This document shows, piece after piece, positions 41,915-50,968 of a DNA stretch of 64,000 nt. The notes below the pieces were generated by a model. The model was not told the DNA's origin. It searched no databases and saw nothing but the letters and a program-made list of their open reading frames with translations. The stretch spans positions 1-64,000 of the forward strand of contig NZ_JBAFWZ010000012.1 of the NCBI RefSeq assembly GCF_036662795.1, given 5' to 3'. A program made the position numbers and the translations under genes. The stretch is from Lysinibacillus_B sp036662795. GTDB lineage: Bacteria > Bacillota > Bacilli > Bacillales_A > Planococcaceae. The stretch's first letter is position 1. The number at the start of each line of letters is the position of its first letter.

Positions 41915-43291
41915 ATGGCGAAAAAGAAAACAAAGTTTATGTGTAATAGTTGCGGCTATGAGTCTGCAAAATGGATGGGGCGATGTCCGGGCTGCGGCAA
42001 CTGGAACACGATGGTTGAGGAAGTAGAAATCGTATCTAAAGGTCCGCGCGGTGCATTTCAGCATTCAACATCATCGACGCAAAAGGCTACACCACTTATA
42101 AACGTAGAAACGATGGAAGAAGCACGAATTGTTACGGAAATGAATGAGTTAAACCGAGTACTCGGCGGCGGAATTGTGGCAGGCTCCCTTGTTCTCATTG
42201 GCGGCGATCCAGGTATCGGAAAATCAACGTTATTATTGCAAGTGTCTGCGTTACTTTCAAATCGAGGTCACCGAGTGCTGTATATTTCCGGGGAGGAATC
42301 GGTTCGGCAAACAAAGCTACGAGCAGAACGATTAGGCGTGAAATCAGCCGAGCTTTATATTTACTCAGAAACGAATTTAGAGTTTTTACATCAAACGATA
42401 GAAGAGGTACAACCGAAATTTGTAATTGTCGATTCGATTCAGACAGTGCATCATCCGGAGGTAACAAGTGCTCCTGGAAGTGTGTCGCAAGTGCGTGAAT
42501 GTACCGCCGAGCTAATGCGCATTGCGAAGACGAAAAACATCGCTATATTCCTTGTTGGACACGTTACGAAGGAAGGTCAAATTGCAGGTCCCCGTCTTCT
42601 AGAGCATATGGTAGATACGGTGCTTTATTTTGAAGGGGAGCGTCATCATAATCACCGTATCTTGCGTAGCCAAAAGAACCGCTTTGGCTCAACAAATGAG
42701 ATTGCAATATTTGAAATGCTACAAGGTGGATTAAAGGAAGTGTTAAATCCATCCGAGCTTTTTTTACAGGAGCGCTCACAAGGTGCTGCAGGCTCAACCA
42801 TTGTGGCATCAATGGAAGGGACACGTCCGATTCTAGTAGAAATTCAATCTCTCGTCACGCCGACAAGCTTTAACTATCCGAAGCGTATGTCAACAGGAGT
42901 AGACCAAAATCGTGTACAGCTACTAATGGCAGTGCTTGAAAAAAGAATGGGTATGCTACTGCAGGCTCAGGATGCCTATATTAAAGTAGCTGGTGGTGTG
43001 AAGCTAGATGAACCAGCCATAGATTTAGCCGTCTTAACATCCATTGTATCGAGCTTTAAAGACCAAGCTGTCCGTGCAACAGATTGCTTTATCGGTGAGG
43101 TGGGATTGACGGGTGAGGTACGACGTGTAAGCCGTATTGAGCAGCGAGTACAAGAAGCCGCAAAGCTTGGTTTCCGACGGGCATTTATTCCGGCATCGAA
43201 TTTGGGTGGCTGGGATTTCCCAGAAGGTATTCAAGTCGTCGGTGTGGAAACGATTGCTGATAGCTTACGTGCATGCTTTAACGATTTATAG
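41915..43291 (+). CDS. radA: DNA repair protein RadA (Sms)
   Basis: A 458-residue branch-migration ATPase. The N-terminal zinc finger is CNSCGYESAKWMGRCPGCGNW. The RecA-like domain has Walker A GGDPGIGKSTLL, Walker B FVIVDSIQTV and the RadA-specific KNRFGSTNE. The C-terminal Lon-like domain includes YIKVAGGVKLDEPAIDLAV. AGGAGG precedes the ATG. It lies directly after the clpC operon, as in other Bacillales. Confidence 0.96.
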   Translation: MAKKKTKFMCNSCGYESAKWMGRCPGCGNWNTMVEEVEIVSKGPRGAFQHSTSSTQKATPLINVETMEEARIVTEMNELNRVLGGGIVAGSLVLIGGDPGIGKSTLLLQVSALLSNRGHRVLYISGEESVRQTKLRAERLGVKSAELYIYSETNLEFLHQTIEEVQPKFVIVDSIQTVHHPEVTSAPGSVSQVRECTAELMRIAKTKNIAIFLVGHVTKEGQIAGPRLLEHMVDTVLYFEGERHHNHRILRSQKNRFGSTNEIAIFEMLQGGLKEVLNPSELFLQERSQGAAGSTIVASMEGTRPILVEIQSLVTPTSFNYPKRMSTGVDQNRVQLLMAVLEKRMGMLLQAQDAYIKVAGGVKLDEPAIDLAVLTSIVSSFKDQAVRATDCFIGEVGLTGEVRRVSRIEQRVQEAAKLGFRRAFIPASNLGGWDFPEGIQVVGVETIADSLRACFNDL

Positions 43292-43294
43292 AAT

Positions 43295-43343
43295 AAAGAA
43301 GGAGTATCGAAAAGGTAAAACTTTTTGATTCTCCTTCTTTGTT
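43295..43343 (+). terminator. intrinsic terminator after radA
   Basis: AAAGAAGGAG-ATC pairs with GAT-CTCCTTCTTT, then TGTTATTG. Confidence 0.85.
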
Positions 43344-43569
43344 ATTGAAGGGCGATAATTGTGAAAATAAATCCCCATAAGGCTGTTTTAAAATGCTCTA
43401 CCTCAATGATTAAAATGTGGTTTTTAATATTTTTTCGCTCGTTAGGGAACTTTAGACTTCTCGTTGGTGTCTAAGGGTGTATACGTAAATGTTTTTAGTA
43501 AAAAAGCTAGATGTTTTGCATCGCTATGAAACGGACAACTATGTATAATAAAAGGAAGGAGGTGAAAAT

Positions 43570-44652
43570 ATGTTGAAAAAGGTAATTCAAGTTGCATTCC
43601 TATTTATTGGAGGAGCGTTAGGTCTCATTTTCTTACCGCCATTATACGAACTTATTCATTTATCATCTAATCCGTGGCTCAACAATCCTTATATTTCAGT
43701 AGCGATAGGGGCATCTTTATTATTTATATTATCCTTTGTTTTGTCGGATTATTGTGTGCGTCTTATTACGTGGATGGAAGAGGTATTGTTTCGCTTGCCA
43801 GCAGGAGATCTACTATTCGGTACACTTGGTTTAATTGTCGGATTGAGTGTAGCGTTTTTGATTGGATTTGCTGTTGAAAGGATTCAGTTACCGGTTATTA
43901 CCGATATACTGCCGATTATGTTTTCAATTGTTCTAGGTTATTTAGGATTTCGTCTCGGCTTTAGTAAACGGGATGAGCTTCTTCAAATTTTTACGAAATC
44001 AGGTAATCCAAATAAGAAGCGAGCTACAGATGCATCTCAAGATGGAAAGCCGATGTATAAGCTGCTAGATACAAGCGTGATCATTGATGGACGTATAGCA
44101 GATATTTCTGAGACAGGTTTCGTGGAGGGGACGTTAGTTGTAGCTCAATTCGTTCTAACGGAGCTTCAGCATATTGCAGATTCATCGGATACATTAAAGC
44201 GTACACGTGGACGACGTGGCCTCGATATTTTAAAACGGCTTCAAGACGAACGACAATCCAAAGTACTAATTGTAGATGATGATTTTGAAGATGTGGGTGA
44301 GGTCGATTTAAAGCTAGTTCGTCTGGCGAAAAAAATGGACGCGCAAATATTAACGAATGATTTTAACTTAAATAAAGTATGTGAACTGCATCAAGTTCAA
44401 GTATTAAATATTAATGACTTAGCGAATGCTGTTAAACCTGTTGTTATTCCGGGTGAGGATATGCAGGTCGTCGTGATTAAAGACGGCAAAGAGCATAATC
44501 AAGGTGTTGCGTATTTAGATGATGGAACGATGATTGTTGTAGAGGGTGGTCGAAGCTATATTGGCCAGGCAATTACCGTTACAGTAACGAGTGTGCTGCA
44601 AACTTCTGCGGGGCGAATGATTTTCGCGAAGCCAAAGGAAGAAACTGCATAA
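43570..44652 (+). CDS. yacL: PIN/TRAM-domain membrane protein YacL
   Basis: A 360-residue protein with four membrane helices in the first 140 residues, then a PIN nuclease-like domain (LLDTSVIIDGRIADISETG, with acidic residues; RTRGRRGLDIL; LTNDFNLNKV) and a C-terminal TRAM domain (QGVAYLDDGTMIVVEGG). It is conserved at this position in Bacillales. The RNA target is unknown. An AGGAGGTG site precedes the ATG. Confidence 0.93.
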   Translation: MLKKVIQVAFLFIGGALGLIFLPPLYELIHLSSNPWLNNPYISVAIGASLLFILSFVLSDYCVRLITWMEEVLFRLPAGDLLFGTLGLIVGLSVAFLIGFAVERIQLPVITDILPIMFSIVLGYLGFRLGFSKRDELLQIFTKSGNPNKKRATDASQDGKPMYKLLDTSVIIDGRIADISETGFVEGTLVVAQFVLTELQHIADSSDTLKRTRGRRGLDILKRLQDERQSKVLIVDDDFEDVGEVDLKLVRLAKKMDAQILTNDFNLNKVCELHQVQVLNINDLANAVKPVVIPGEDMQVVVIKDGKEHNQGVAYLDDGTMIVVEGGRSYIGQAITVTVTSVLQTSAGRMIFAKPKEETA

Positions 44653-44669
44653 GAGTAGGAAGTGGAAAT

Positions 44670-45353
44670 GTGGAGTATGAGGTAGTATTGCCTGCAGCAG
44701 GTAGTGGAAAGCGGATGGGTGCCGGACAAAATAAATTATTTTTACAGCTTGCCGAAAAGCCGATTTTAATTCATACATTGAACGTGTTTGAAGCGGATGT
44801 CAATTGTACTGGCATTTGGCTGGCCGTAAAGCCTGAGGAGCGTTTATTTATCGAAGCCTTGTTAGCTCAGTACAACATCACAAAAGTAAAGGGTCTGCCA
44901 GCTGGTGGTGAAGAGCGACAGCATTCTGTGCACTCCTGTATTAAAGAAATGAGCAATGTAAATATCGTGCTAGTACATGATGCGGCTCGTCCATTTATTA
45001 CGCATGGAATTATCGAACGTCTTGCCTCGACGGCATTTGTTAAAGGTGCAGCTATTGCAGGGGTACGTGCGAAGGATACGATGAAAAAGGTGCGCGATGG
45101 AGTCATTACGGAAACGGTTGATCGTGAAAGCTTATGGATGATTCAAACGCCACAAGCTTTTCGTTTTGATTTATTAGCAGAGGCCGAAGATGTAGCTGAA
45201 AAGGTAGGTTTTCTCGGGACAGATGAGGCGATGCTAGTTGAACGTCTTGGGCATGAAGTGCATATCGTTGAGAGTAGCTACGAAAATGTGAAAATGACGA
45301 CAAAGGAAGATTTAATTTTCGGTGAAGCTATTTTAGCGAGTCGAAAATCATAG
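44670..45353 (+). CDS. ispD: 2-C-methyl-D-erythritol 4-phosphate cytidylyltransferase
   Basis: A 227-residue enzyme of the MEP isoprenoid pathway. The CTP site is VLPAAGSGKRMGAGQNKLF, and the conserved VLVHDAARPFI and GVRAKDTMK follow, with TPQAFRFDLL near residue 155. The start is GTG at 44670 with AGGAAG 7 nt upstream. In relatives ispF follows directly; here a cysE gene intervenes and a terminator lies just downstream. Confidence 0.95.
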   Translation: MEYEVVLPAAGSGKRMGAGQNKLFLQLAEKPILIHTLNVFEADVNCTGIWLAVKPEERLFIEALLAQYNITKVKGLPAGGEERQHSVHSCIKEMSNVNIVLVHDAARPFITHGIIERLASTAFVKGAAIAGVRAKDTMKKVRDGVITETVDRESLWMIQTPQAFRFDLLAEAEDVAEKVGFLGTDEAMLVERLGHEVHIVESSYENVKMTTKEDLIFGEAILASRKS

Positions 45354-45363
45354 CAGGACCGAT

Positions 45364-45400
45364 AATCTCATTAGATGAATGAAGCTAGTGGGATTTTTGT
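45364..45400 (+). terminator. intrinsic terminator after ispD
   Basis: An 11-bp stem with wobble pairs, AATCTCATTAG/CTAGTGGGATT, then TTTTGTTT. Confidence 0.75.
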
Positions 45401-45457
45401 TTGGGAAAATCCGTTATTTGTCTGAGCTATAATAGGAGAGCGAATGTTTCGTTGGAA

Positions 45458-45483
45458 ATCCAATCCCTTTTAGAAGGGTTGGA
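45458..45483 (+). promoter_or_regulatory. hairpin in the leader region of cysE
   Basis: TCCAATCCCTT pairs with AAGGGTTGGA (one bulge). No T-box core (GGTGGNACCGCG) or S-box is visible between 45400 and 45617, so cysteine control of this gene is not evident. Confidence 0.4.
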
Positions 45484-45617
45484 CTCTCAAGAGATTCCTT
45501 TATAAACAGAGGTCTTGCAAACCGTTTATTTATTTTGTACGCTTAATCATAACTATAATGATATGGATAATTCGAAATTTAAAGACTGACAATAAATTTT
45601 TGGGGGGAGCAAACGCT

Positions 45618-46559
45618 ATGAAACTAAACGAATGGTTAAATAATGAAATTCCGAATATCGCAAATTCCCTAAACGAAATAAATAAACAAAACTTTGATAT
45701 TCAAAATTCAATTGGGTTTGCTGGTAGAGATGCGATTTATGAAATTCTACATAGCTTTCATGAAGCGCTATTCCCAGGTATTTATGATAAAAACCCGAGC
45801 AATGAATTGAGAGTAAATGTTGAAGTAAGTGGGAAATTAAGAAGAGCCGCATTAGATTTACGTGATATTATCGAGAAAGTATTGTTTGACAGTCATTACA
45901 ATGAGCACGAGGAAGATGATTGTAAAGCATGTCGAGAAAAAGCGGATGCCACGGTCATGACACTTATTAATAAATTTCCGACAATCCGCCACATCATTCA
46001 AACGGACATTCAAGCTGCCTATAACGGTGATCCGGCGGCCATTTCAACAGAGGAAATTTTGTTAAGCTATCCGTCCATTACAGCTGTTTGTATTCATCGT
46101 ATTGCACATGAGTTATATAAATTAGATGTGCAAATTATCCCACGTATTATGTCGGAGTATGCACATCAATTAACAGGTATCGATATTCATCCAGGGGCAT
46201 CGATTGGTGAATCGTTCTTTATCGATCATGGAACAGGTGTTGTAATTGGTGAAACATGTACGATTGGGAATAACGTAAAAATTTATCAAGGTGTAACGCT
46301 TGGTGCTCTAAGCTTCCCGCTGGATTCTAACGGAAATCCGATTAAAGGAATTAAACGTCACCCGGATATTGGGGACAATGCAGTCATTTATGCTGGTGCA
46401 ACGATTCTAGGTGGAGAAACGAGAATTGGCCATGATTCGGTGTTAGGAAGTAATATTTGGCTGACGCATTCAGTCCCACCATATTCGAGAGTGTATAATT
46501 CACAGCCATCACCTACGATTAGCAATAGCCAAATTAAAAATATAGACTTTCAAATCTGA
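45618..46559 (+). CDS. cysE: serine O-acetyltransferase, long (EpsC-like) form
   Basis: A 313-residue enzyme making O-acetylserine for cysteine synthesis. A helical N-terminal half (about 1-150) precedes the left-handed beta-helix with GIDIHPGASIGESFFIDHGTGVVIGET, where the catalytic His/Asp are in DHGTG, and GVTLGALSF. Bacillus CysE has about 217 residues; the longer form with a helical N-terminal domain is usually called EpsC. ATG at 45618 follows GGGGGAG. It sits between ispD and ispF, and is bounded by terminators on both sides, so it is its own unit. Confidence 0.9.
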   Translation: MKLNEWLNNEIPNIANSLNEINKQNFDIQNSIGFAGRDAIYEILHSFHEALFPGIYDKNPSNELRVNVEVSGKLRRAALDLRDIIEKVLFDSHYNEHEEDDCKACREKADATVMTLINKFPTIRHIIQTDIQAAYNGDPAAISTEEILLSYPSITAVCIHRIAHELYKLDVQIIPRIMSEYAHQLTGIDIHPGASIGESFFIDHGTGVVIGETCTIGNNVKIYQGVTLGALSFPLDSNGNPIKGIKRHPDIGDNAVIYAGATILGGETRIGHDSVLGSNIWLTHSVPPYSRVYNSQPSPTISNSQIKNIDFQI

Positions 46560-46568
46560 TTTGTAACG

Positions 46569-46609
46569 GGCATCCTTTTTGTAAAAGCGGAGAGGGTGTC
46601 TTTCTTTTG
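46569..46609 (+). terminator. terminator-like hairpin after cysE
   Basis: GGCATCCT pairs with AGGGTGTC (wobbles), followed by TTTCTTTTG. Confidence 0.6.
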
Positions 46610-46617
46610 TACGCCCT

Positions 46618-46646
46618 TTGTTATTCTATAAAAAGAAGGCTATACT
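46618..46646 (+). promoter_or_regulatory. promoter of ispF
   Basis: TTGTTA at 46618-46623, exactly 17 bp, TATACT at 46641-46646; the ispF start lies 38 bp downstream. The promoter restores expression after the cysE terminator. Confidence 0.75.
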
Positions 46647-46683
46647 AGAACTATCTAAATATAATGGTAAAGGAAAGATGAAC

Positions 46684-47160
46684 ATGTTTCGAGTAGGACA
46701 AGGCTATGACGTGCATGCATTCGCAGAAGGACGTAAACTTATTTTAGGTGGTATTGAGATTCCACATGATCGAGGACTGTTAGGTCATTCAGATGCAGAT
46801 GTACTTCTGCACACAATTACTGATGCAGCACTTGGTGCAATTGGAGAAGGGGATATTGGTCGTCACTTTCCTGATACAGATCCTGAGTGGAAGGATGCAG
46901 ACTCCGCCAAATTACTTTCATACATTTGGAAAATAGTTGAGGACAAAGGCTATGTGCTAGGAAATGTAGATGCAACGATCATTGCGCAGCGCCCTAAAAT
47001 GGCACCTTATATAGAGCCGATAAAAAATCGTATTGCCGAATTGTTAAACGCGGATCCATCACAAGTGAATGTGAAGGCAACAACGACTGAAAAGTTAGGC
47101 TTCACAGGACGCGAGGAAGGTATCGCTTCACTTGCGACGATTTTACTAATCAAAAAATAA
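46684..47160 (+). CDS. ispF: 2-C-methyl-D-erythritol 2,4-cyclodiphosphate synthase
   Basis: A 158-residue trimeric MEP-pathway enzyme. The metal site is GYDVHAF (Asp, His) and the second region is LGHSDADVLLHTITDAALGA; GDIGRHFPDTDP follows, and KATTTEKLGFTGREEGIA is near the C-terminus. ATG at 46684 matches the FRVGQGYDVH start of relatives, with AAAGGA 9 nt upstream. Confidence 0.96.
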   Translation: MFRVGQGYDVHAFAEGRKLILGGIEIPHDRGLLGHSDADVLLHTITDAALGAIGEGDIGRHFPDTDPEWKDADSAKLLSYIWKIVEDKGYVLGNVDATIIAQRPKMAPYIEPIKNRIAELLNADPSQVNVKATTTEKLGFTGREEGIASLATILLIKK

Positions 47161-47164
47161 CAAG

Positions 47165-47205
47165 TGAGCGCGTCGCCTGGAGAAATTCGGCGTGCGCTAC
47201 TTTTA
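47165..47205 (+). terminator. intrinsic terminator after ispF
   Basis: A GC-rich stem AGCGC-CGCC with GGCG-GCGCT (two internal mismatches), then ACTTTTATTT. Confidence 0.65.
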
Positions 47206-47292
47206 TTTAGTAGGGCACAGTGGTAAAATGAACAAAGTCAAAATACATGGTCGAAAACATTTTCAGACATACAATTGAGGAGGCAAATTAAC

Positions 47293-48753
47293 ATGACAAA
47301 GGAAGTTCGTGTTCGTTATGCGCCATCTCCAACGGGCTTTTTACACATCGGTGGAGCGCGCACAGCGTTATTTAACTACTTATATGCAAAACATAACAAC
47401 GGTAAATTTATCGTTCGTATTGAGGATACAGATATTGAGCGTAATGTAGAGGGCGGCGAAGCATCTCAATTAGATAATTTACGCTGGTTAGGAATTATTC
47501 CGGATGAGTCGATTGATATCGGCGGACCTTATGCACCGTATCGCCAAATGGAGCGCCTAGATATTTATAAGAAGCATGCAGAAGAGCTACTTGAGCGTGG
47601 CCTAGCATATAAATGCTTCTGTACATCAGAGGAATTAGAAGCATCTCGTGAAAAACAAAAGGCAGCAGGTGTAGCGGCTCCTACGTATGATGGTACATGC
47701 CGTAACTTAACAGCAGATGAGGTTGCTGCAAAAGAAGCAGCAGGTGTTCCTTATACAATTCGAATGCGCGTACCGGCGGGTGTTACATACAAATTTACGG
47801 ACTTAGTGCGTGGTGAGGTAACATTCGAGTCGAAGGATATCGGTGACTGGGTGCTAGTGAAAGCAAACGGAATCCCGACGTATAACTACGCTGTTGTACT
47901 AGATGATCACTTTATGGATATTACACATGTATTCCGTGGAGAAGAGCATTTATCGAACACGCCAAAGCAAATGATGATTTTTGATGCATTTAGTTGGGAA
48001 TATCCTGAGTACGGTCATATGACGTTAATCGTCAATGAAGATCGTAAGAAATTATCGAAGCGTGATGAATCAATTATTCAATTCGTGGCGCAATATAAAG
48101 ATTTAGGATACTTGCCTGAAGCAATGTTTAACTTCTTCGCGTTACTTGGCTGGTCTCCTGAAGGGGAAGAAGAAATTTTCTCTCATGATGAGCTTGTTAA
48201 ATTATTCGACGAGAAGCGTCTATCGAAGTCGCCGTCGATGTTCGATAAAACAAAGCTTACATGGATGAATAACCAATATATTAAAAAGTTATCTCGTGAA
48301 GAGGTAGTGGCGTTAGCTTTACCTCATCTACAAAAAGCGGGCTTACTTCCGGAAGAGCTATCAGAGGAGCAAGCGGCTTGGGCAGCCGATTTAATCGGTC
48401 TTTACCATGACCAAATGAGCTACGGTGCAGAAATCGTTGAACTTTCTAGCCTATTCTTCAAGGATGACCTTGCATATGATGAAGAGGCAAAGGAAGTCCT
48501 TGCGGGTGAAACAGTACCGGCAGTAATGGCTTCTTTTAAGGCACAGCTAGAAGCGTTAGAAACATTCGATGCGGATTCAATTAAAGCGGCCGTAAAAGCT
48601 GTGCAAAAGGAAACGGGTGCAAAAGGAAAAGGCTTGTTCATGCCAATTCGTGTTGTGACAACTGGACAAACACATGGTCCTGAGCTACCAAATGCTATTG
48701 CATTAATTGGGAAAGAAAAAGCGATTGCACGAGTAGAAAAATACGCTAATTAA
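47293..48753 (+). CDS. gltX: glutamyl-tRNA synthetase
   Basis: A class I synthetase of 486 residues. The HIGH-type motif is PSPTGFLHIGGARTALFNY at the N-terminus and the KMSKS counterpart is KKLSKRDES near residue 255. The Zn-like insertion CFCTSEELEASR is present. In Bacillales, GltX usually charges both tRNA-Glu and tRNA-Gln, with Gat correction elsewhere. ATG at 47293 follows GAGGAGG. Confidence 0.96.
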   Translation: MTKEVRVRYAPSPTGFLHIGGARTALFNYLYAKHNNGKFIVRIEDTDIERNVEGGEASQLDNLRWLGIIPDESIDIGGPYAPYRQMERLDIYKKHAEELLERGLAYKCFCTSEELEASREKQKAAGVAAPTYDGTCRNLTADEVAAKEAAGVPYTIRMRVPAGVTYKFTDLVRGEVTFESKDIGDWVLVKANGIPTYNYAVVLDDHFMDITHVFRGEEHLSNTPKQMMIFDAFSWEYPEYGHMTLIVNEDRKKLSKRDESIIQFVAQYKDLGYLPEAMFNFFALLGWSPEGEEEIFSHDELVKLFDEKRLSKSPSMFDKTKLTWMNNQYIKKLSREEVVALALPHLQKAGLLPEELSEEQAAWAADLIGLYHDQMSYGAEIVELSSLFFKDDLAYDEEAKEVLAGETVPAVMASFKAQLEALETFDADSIKAAVKAVQKETGAKGKGLFMPIRVVTTGQTHGPELPNAIALIGKEKAIARVEKYAN

Positions 48754-48761
48754 CAAAAATA

Positions 48762-48789
48762 TTGATTTTTCAAAAAACTTATGTACAAT
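48762..48789 (+). promoter_or_regulatory. promoter upstream of the cysS T-box
   Basis: TTGATT at 48762-48767, 16 bp, TACAAT at 48784-48789. It would start transcription just before the T-box leader. Confidence 0.55.
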
Positions 48790-48825
48790 TAATATACATT
48801 TATAAATAATCGTATCGCGTTGAAA

Positions 48826-49066
48826 AGGAGAAGTACACAATCCCTATGCCCTAAAGAGAGGACTATCACCGGCTGAAAGTAGTCTGAGCGGAGGATGTGG
48901 AAATGCACCTTTGAGTACTTTGCTGAAATGGAAGTAGGCAAGTCGAGTAGTCCTCGTTACCGGACAGTAAAGTGGAAGGTGCTTGCCTTCAATTCAGAGT
49001 GGGACCGCGCGGAAATTGCGTCTCTGTCATCTAACCTAATGGGGATGATAGAGGCGCTTTTTTTGT
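48826..49066 (+). promoter_or_regulatory. T-box riboswitch, Cys specifier, controlling cysS
   Basis: The leader has the Stem I 3' hallmark AAATGCACCTTTGAG, with the specifier codon TGC (Cys) at 48904-48906, and the T-box core AGAGTGGGACCGCG at 48996-49009. Downstream an intrinsic terminator forms (GCGTCTCTGTCATC with GATGATAGAGGCGC, then seven T, about 49017-49066). Uncharged tRNA-Cys should stabilise the antiterminator. A 62-codon frame here is not a gene. Confidence 0.94.
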
Positions 49067-49146
49067 TGGAAAAGTATGAATAGTTTTCTTGGCAATTTCG
49101 TTTAAATGTAAAAATAATGGCATAATGATAAAAGGAGTAATGAAAT

Positions 49147-50547
49147 ATGAGTATTCAAATATTTAACTCGTTAACAAGACAAAAAGAAGCATTTGTCCCT
49201 TTAGAAGAGGGAAAAGTAAAAATGTATGTATGTGGACCAACTGTTTACAACTACATTCATATCGGTAACTCACGTCCGGTCATTGTGTACGATACAGTAC
49301 GTCGTTATTTTCAGTATGTTGGCTATGAAGTGAAATTTGTATCAAATTTTACAGATGTAGATGACAAAATTATTAAAGTGGCTAATGAATTAGGTGAGGA
49401 AGTATTTGACGTAACAGAGCGCTTTATCGCAGCGTATTTCGATGATATTACGGCATTAGGGTGCAAAAAAGCAGATGTTCATCCTCGTGTAACAGATCAT
49501 ATGGATGATATTGTCGAATTTATTGGTGTGCTTATTGAGAAAGGGTTTGCATACGAATCCCAGGGAGATGTGTATTATCGTACACGTAAATTTGAAGGCT
49601 ATGGCAAGCTAAGTCACCAATCAATTGACGATTTAAAAGTCGGTGCCCGTATTGAAGCAGGTGAGAAAAAGGAAGATCCGCTCGATTTTGCCCTATGGAA
49701 GGCAGCAAAACCGGGAGAAATCTTCTGGGAGAGTCCTTGGGGTAATGGTCGACCAGGCTGGCATATTGAGTGTTCTGTAATGGCACGCGAGCATTTAGGT
49801 GATACAATTGATATTCATGCTGGTGGGCAGGATTTAACGTTCCCACACCATGAAAATGAAATTGCGCAATCTGAAGCACATACAAATAAAACATTTGCGC
49901 GTTATTGGATGCATAACGGGTATATTAATATCGATAATGAAAAAATGTCCAAATCACTGGGGAATTTTGTGCTAGTAAACGATATTCGTAAACAAATCGA
50001 TCCTCAAGTCCTACGCTTCTTTATGCTATCTGTTCATTATCGCCACCCGATTAACTTTGCACAGGATTTAGTTCAATCGGCACAAGCGGGTCTAGAGCGA
50101 TTGCGAACAGCCTATGGGAATGTACAGCATCGCTTAAATACAACGGCGGGGCTTGGTGAGGCTAGCGATGAATGGTTAGCTAAAATTGCAGAAGTAAAGG
50201 TTCAATTTGAAGAAGCAATGAATGATGACTTCAATACTGCCAATGCAATCTCTGCCCTATTTGAGCTGGCACGTATTGCGAACACATATCTCAATGAGAG
50301 TAATACAGAAGAGGGTGTACTTCAAGAGATTATTGAAACCTTTGATACAATAGGAAAGGTCCTTGGAATTGCCTTTTCTGTTGAAGAGGAATTATTGGAT
50401 GAGGAGATCGAGGCATTAATCGAAGAGCGTAATGCGGCACGAAAAAACCGTGATTTTGCACGCTCTGATGAAATTCGAGACAGTTTACTGAGCATGAATA
50501 TCGTTTTGGAAGATACTCGTCAAGGTACGCGCTGGAAACGAGGATAA
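49147..50547 (+). CDS. cysS: cysteinyl-tRNA synthetase
   Basis: A 466-residue class I synthetase with CGPTVYNYIHIGNSRP (HIGH and the zinc Cys), AGGQDLTFPHHENEIAQSEAH, and the KMSKSLGN motif near residue 265. A C-terminal helical DALR-like tail follows. It is controlled by the T-box upstream. Its stop is 4 nt from mrnC. Confidence 0.97.
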   Translation: MSIQIFNSLTRQKEAFVPLEEGKVKMYVCGPTVYNYIHIGNSRPVIVYDTVRRYFQYVGYEVKFVSNFTDVDDKIIKVANELGEEVFDVTERFIAAYFDDITALGCKKADVHPRVTDHMDDIVEFIGVLIEKGFAYESQGDVYYRTRKFEGYGKLSHQSIDDLKVGARIEAGEKKEDPLDFALWKAAKPGEIFWESPWGNGRPGWHIECSVMAREHLGDTIDIHAGGQDLTFPHHENEIAQSEAHTNKTFARYWMHNGYINIDNEKMSKSLGNFVLVNDIRKQIDPQVLRFFMLSVHYRHPINFAQDLVQSAQAGLERLRTAYGNVQHRLNTTAGLGEASDEWLAKIAEVKVQFEEAMNDDFNTANAISALFELARIANTYLNESNTEEGVLQEIIETFDTIGKVLGIAFSVEEELLDEEIEALIEERNAARKNRDFARSDEIRDSLLSMNIVLEDTRQGTRWKRG

Positions 50548-50551
50548 TCTA

Positions 50552-50968
50552 ATGGCAAAACTTCGTATCGAAGACGTAAAGCAATTAAACGCCCTAGCCC
50601 TAGCTTACATGGGGGATGCTGTTCTTGAACAAAAGGTTCGCGAGCATCTCCTGTTATCGGGGCGTGTTAAACCGAATACATTACATCGCGAAGCAACGAA
50701 ATATGTATCGGCGAAGGCGCAATCTATGATCATGCACCGTTTCATGGATGAGGATTTTTTAACAGAAGAAGAGTTGGCTGTATTTCGACGTGGACGTAAC
50801 GCGAAATCAGGAACAGTACCGAAAAATACAGATGTACAAACATATCGCAATAGCTCAGGCTTTGAAGCGGTATTAGGTAGTCTTTATTTATCCGGCCAAT
50901 TAGACAGAGTATATACAATAATAGATTATGCAATAGAAATAATCGAACAGTCGAAAGGAGTGTCATAA
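50552..50968 (+). CDS. mrnC: Mini-ribonuclease III
   Basis: A 138-residue RNase III-like nuclease lacking the double-stranded-RNA-binding domain. The catalytic region is ALALAYMGDAVLEQKVREHLL, and SGFEAVLGSLYLSG supplies the second acidic site. It matures 23S rRNA ends in Bacillus. It lies between cysS and rlmB, as in relatives, and is immediately followed by rlmB. Confidence 0.95.
   Translation: MAKLRIEDVKQLNALALAYMGDAVLEQKVREHLLLSGRVKPNTLHREATKYVSAKAQSMIMHRFMDEDFLTEEELAVFRRGRNAKSGTVPKNTDVQTYRNSSGFEAVLGSLYLSGQLDRVYTIIDYAIEIIEQSKGVS

Noticed and set aside
45400..45617. Possible T-box or S-box before cysE
   Set aside because: No GGTGGNACCGCG core, specifier context or SAM-riboswitch motif was found, only one small hairpin.
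48895..49083. 62-codon frame upstream of cysS
   Set aside because: It spans the T-box specifier, core and terminator; the RNA features account for the sequence.
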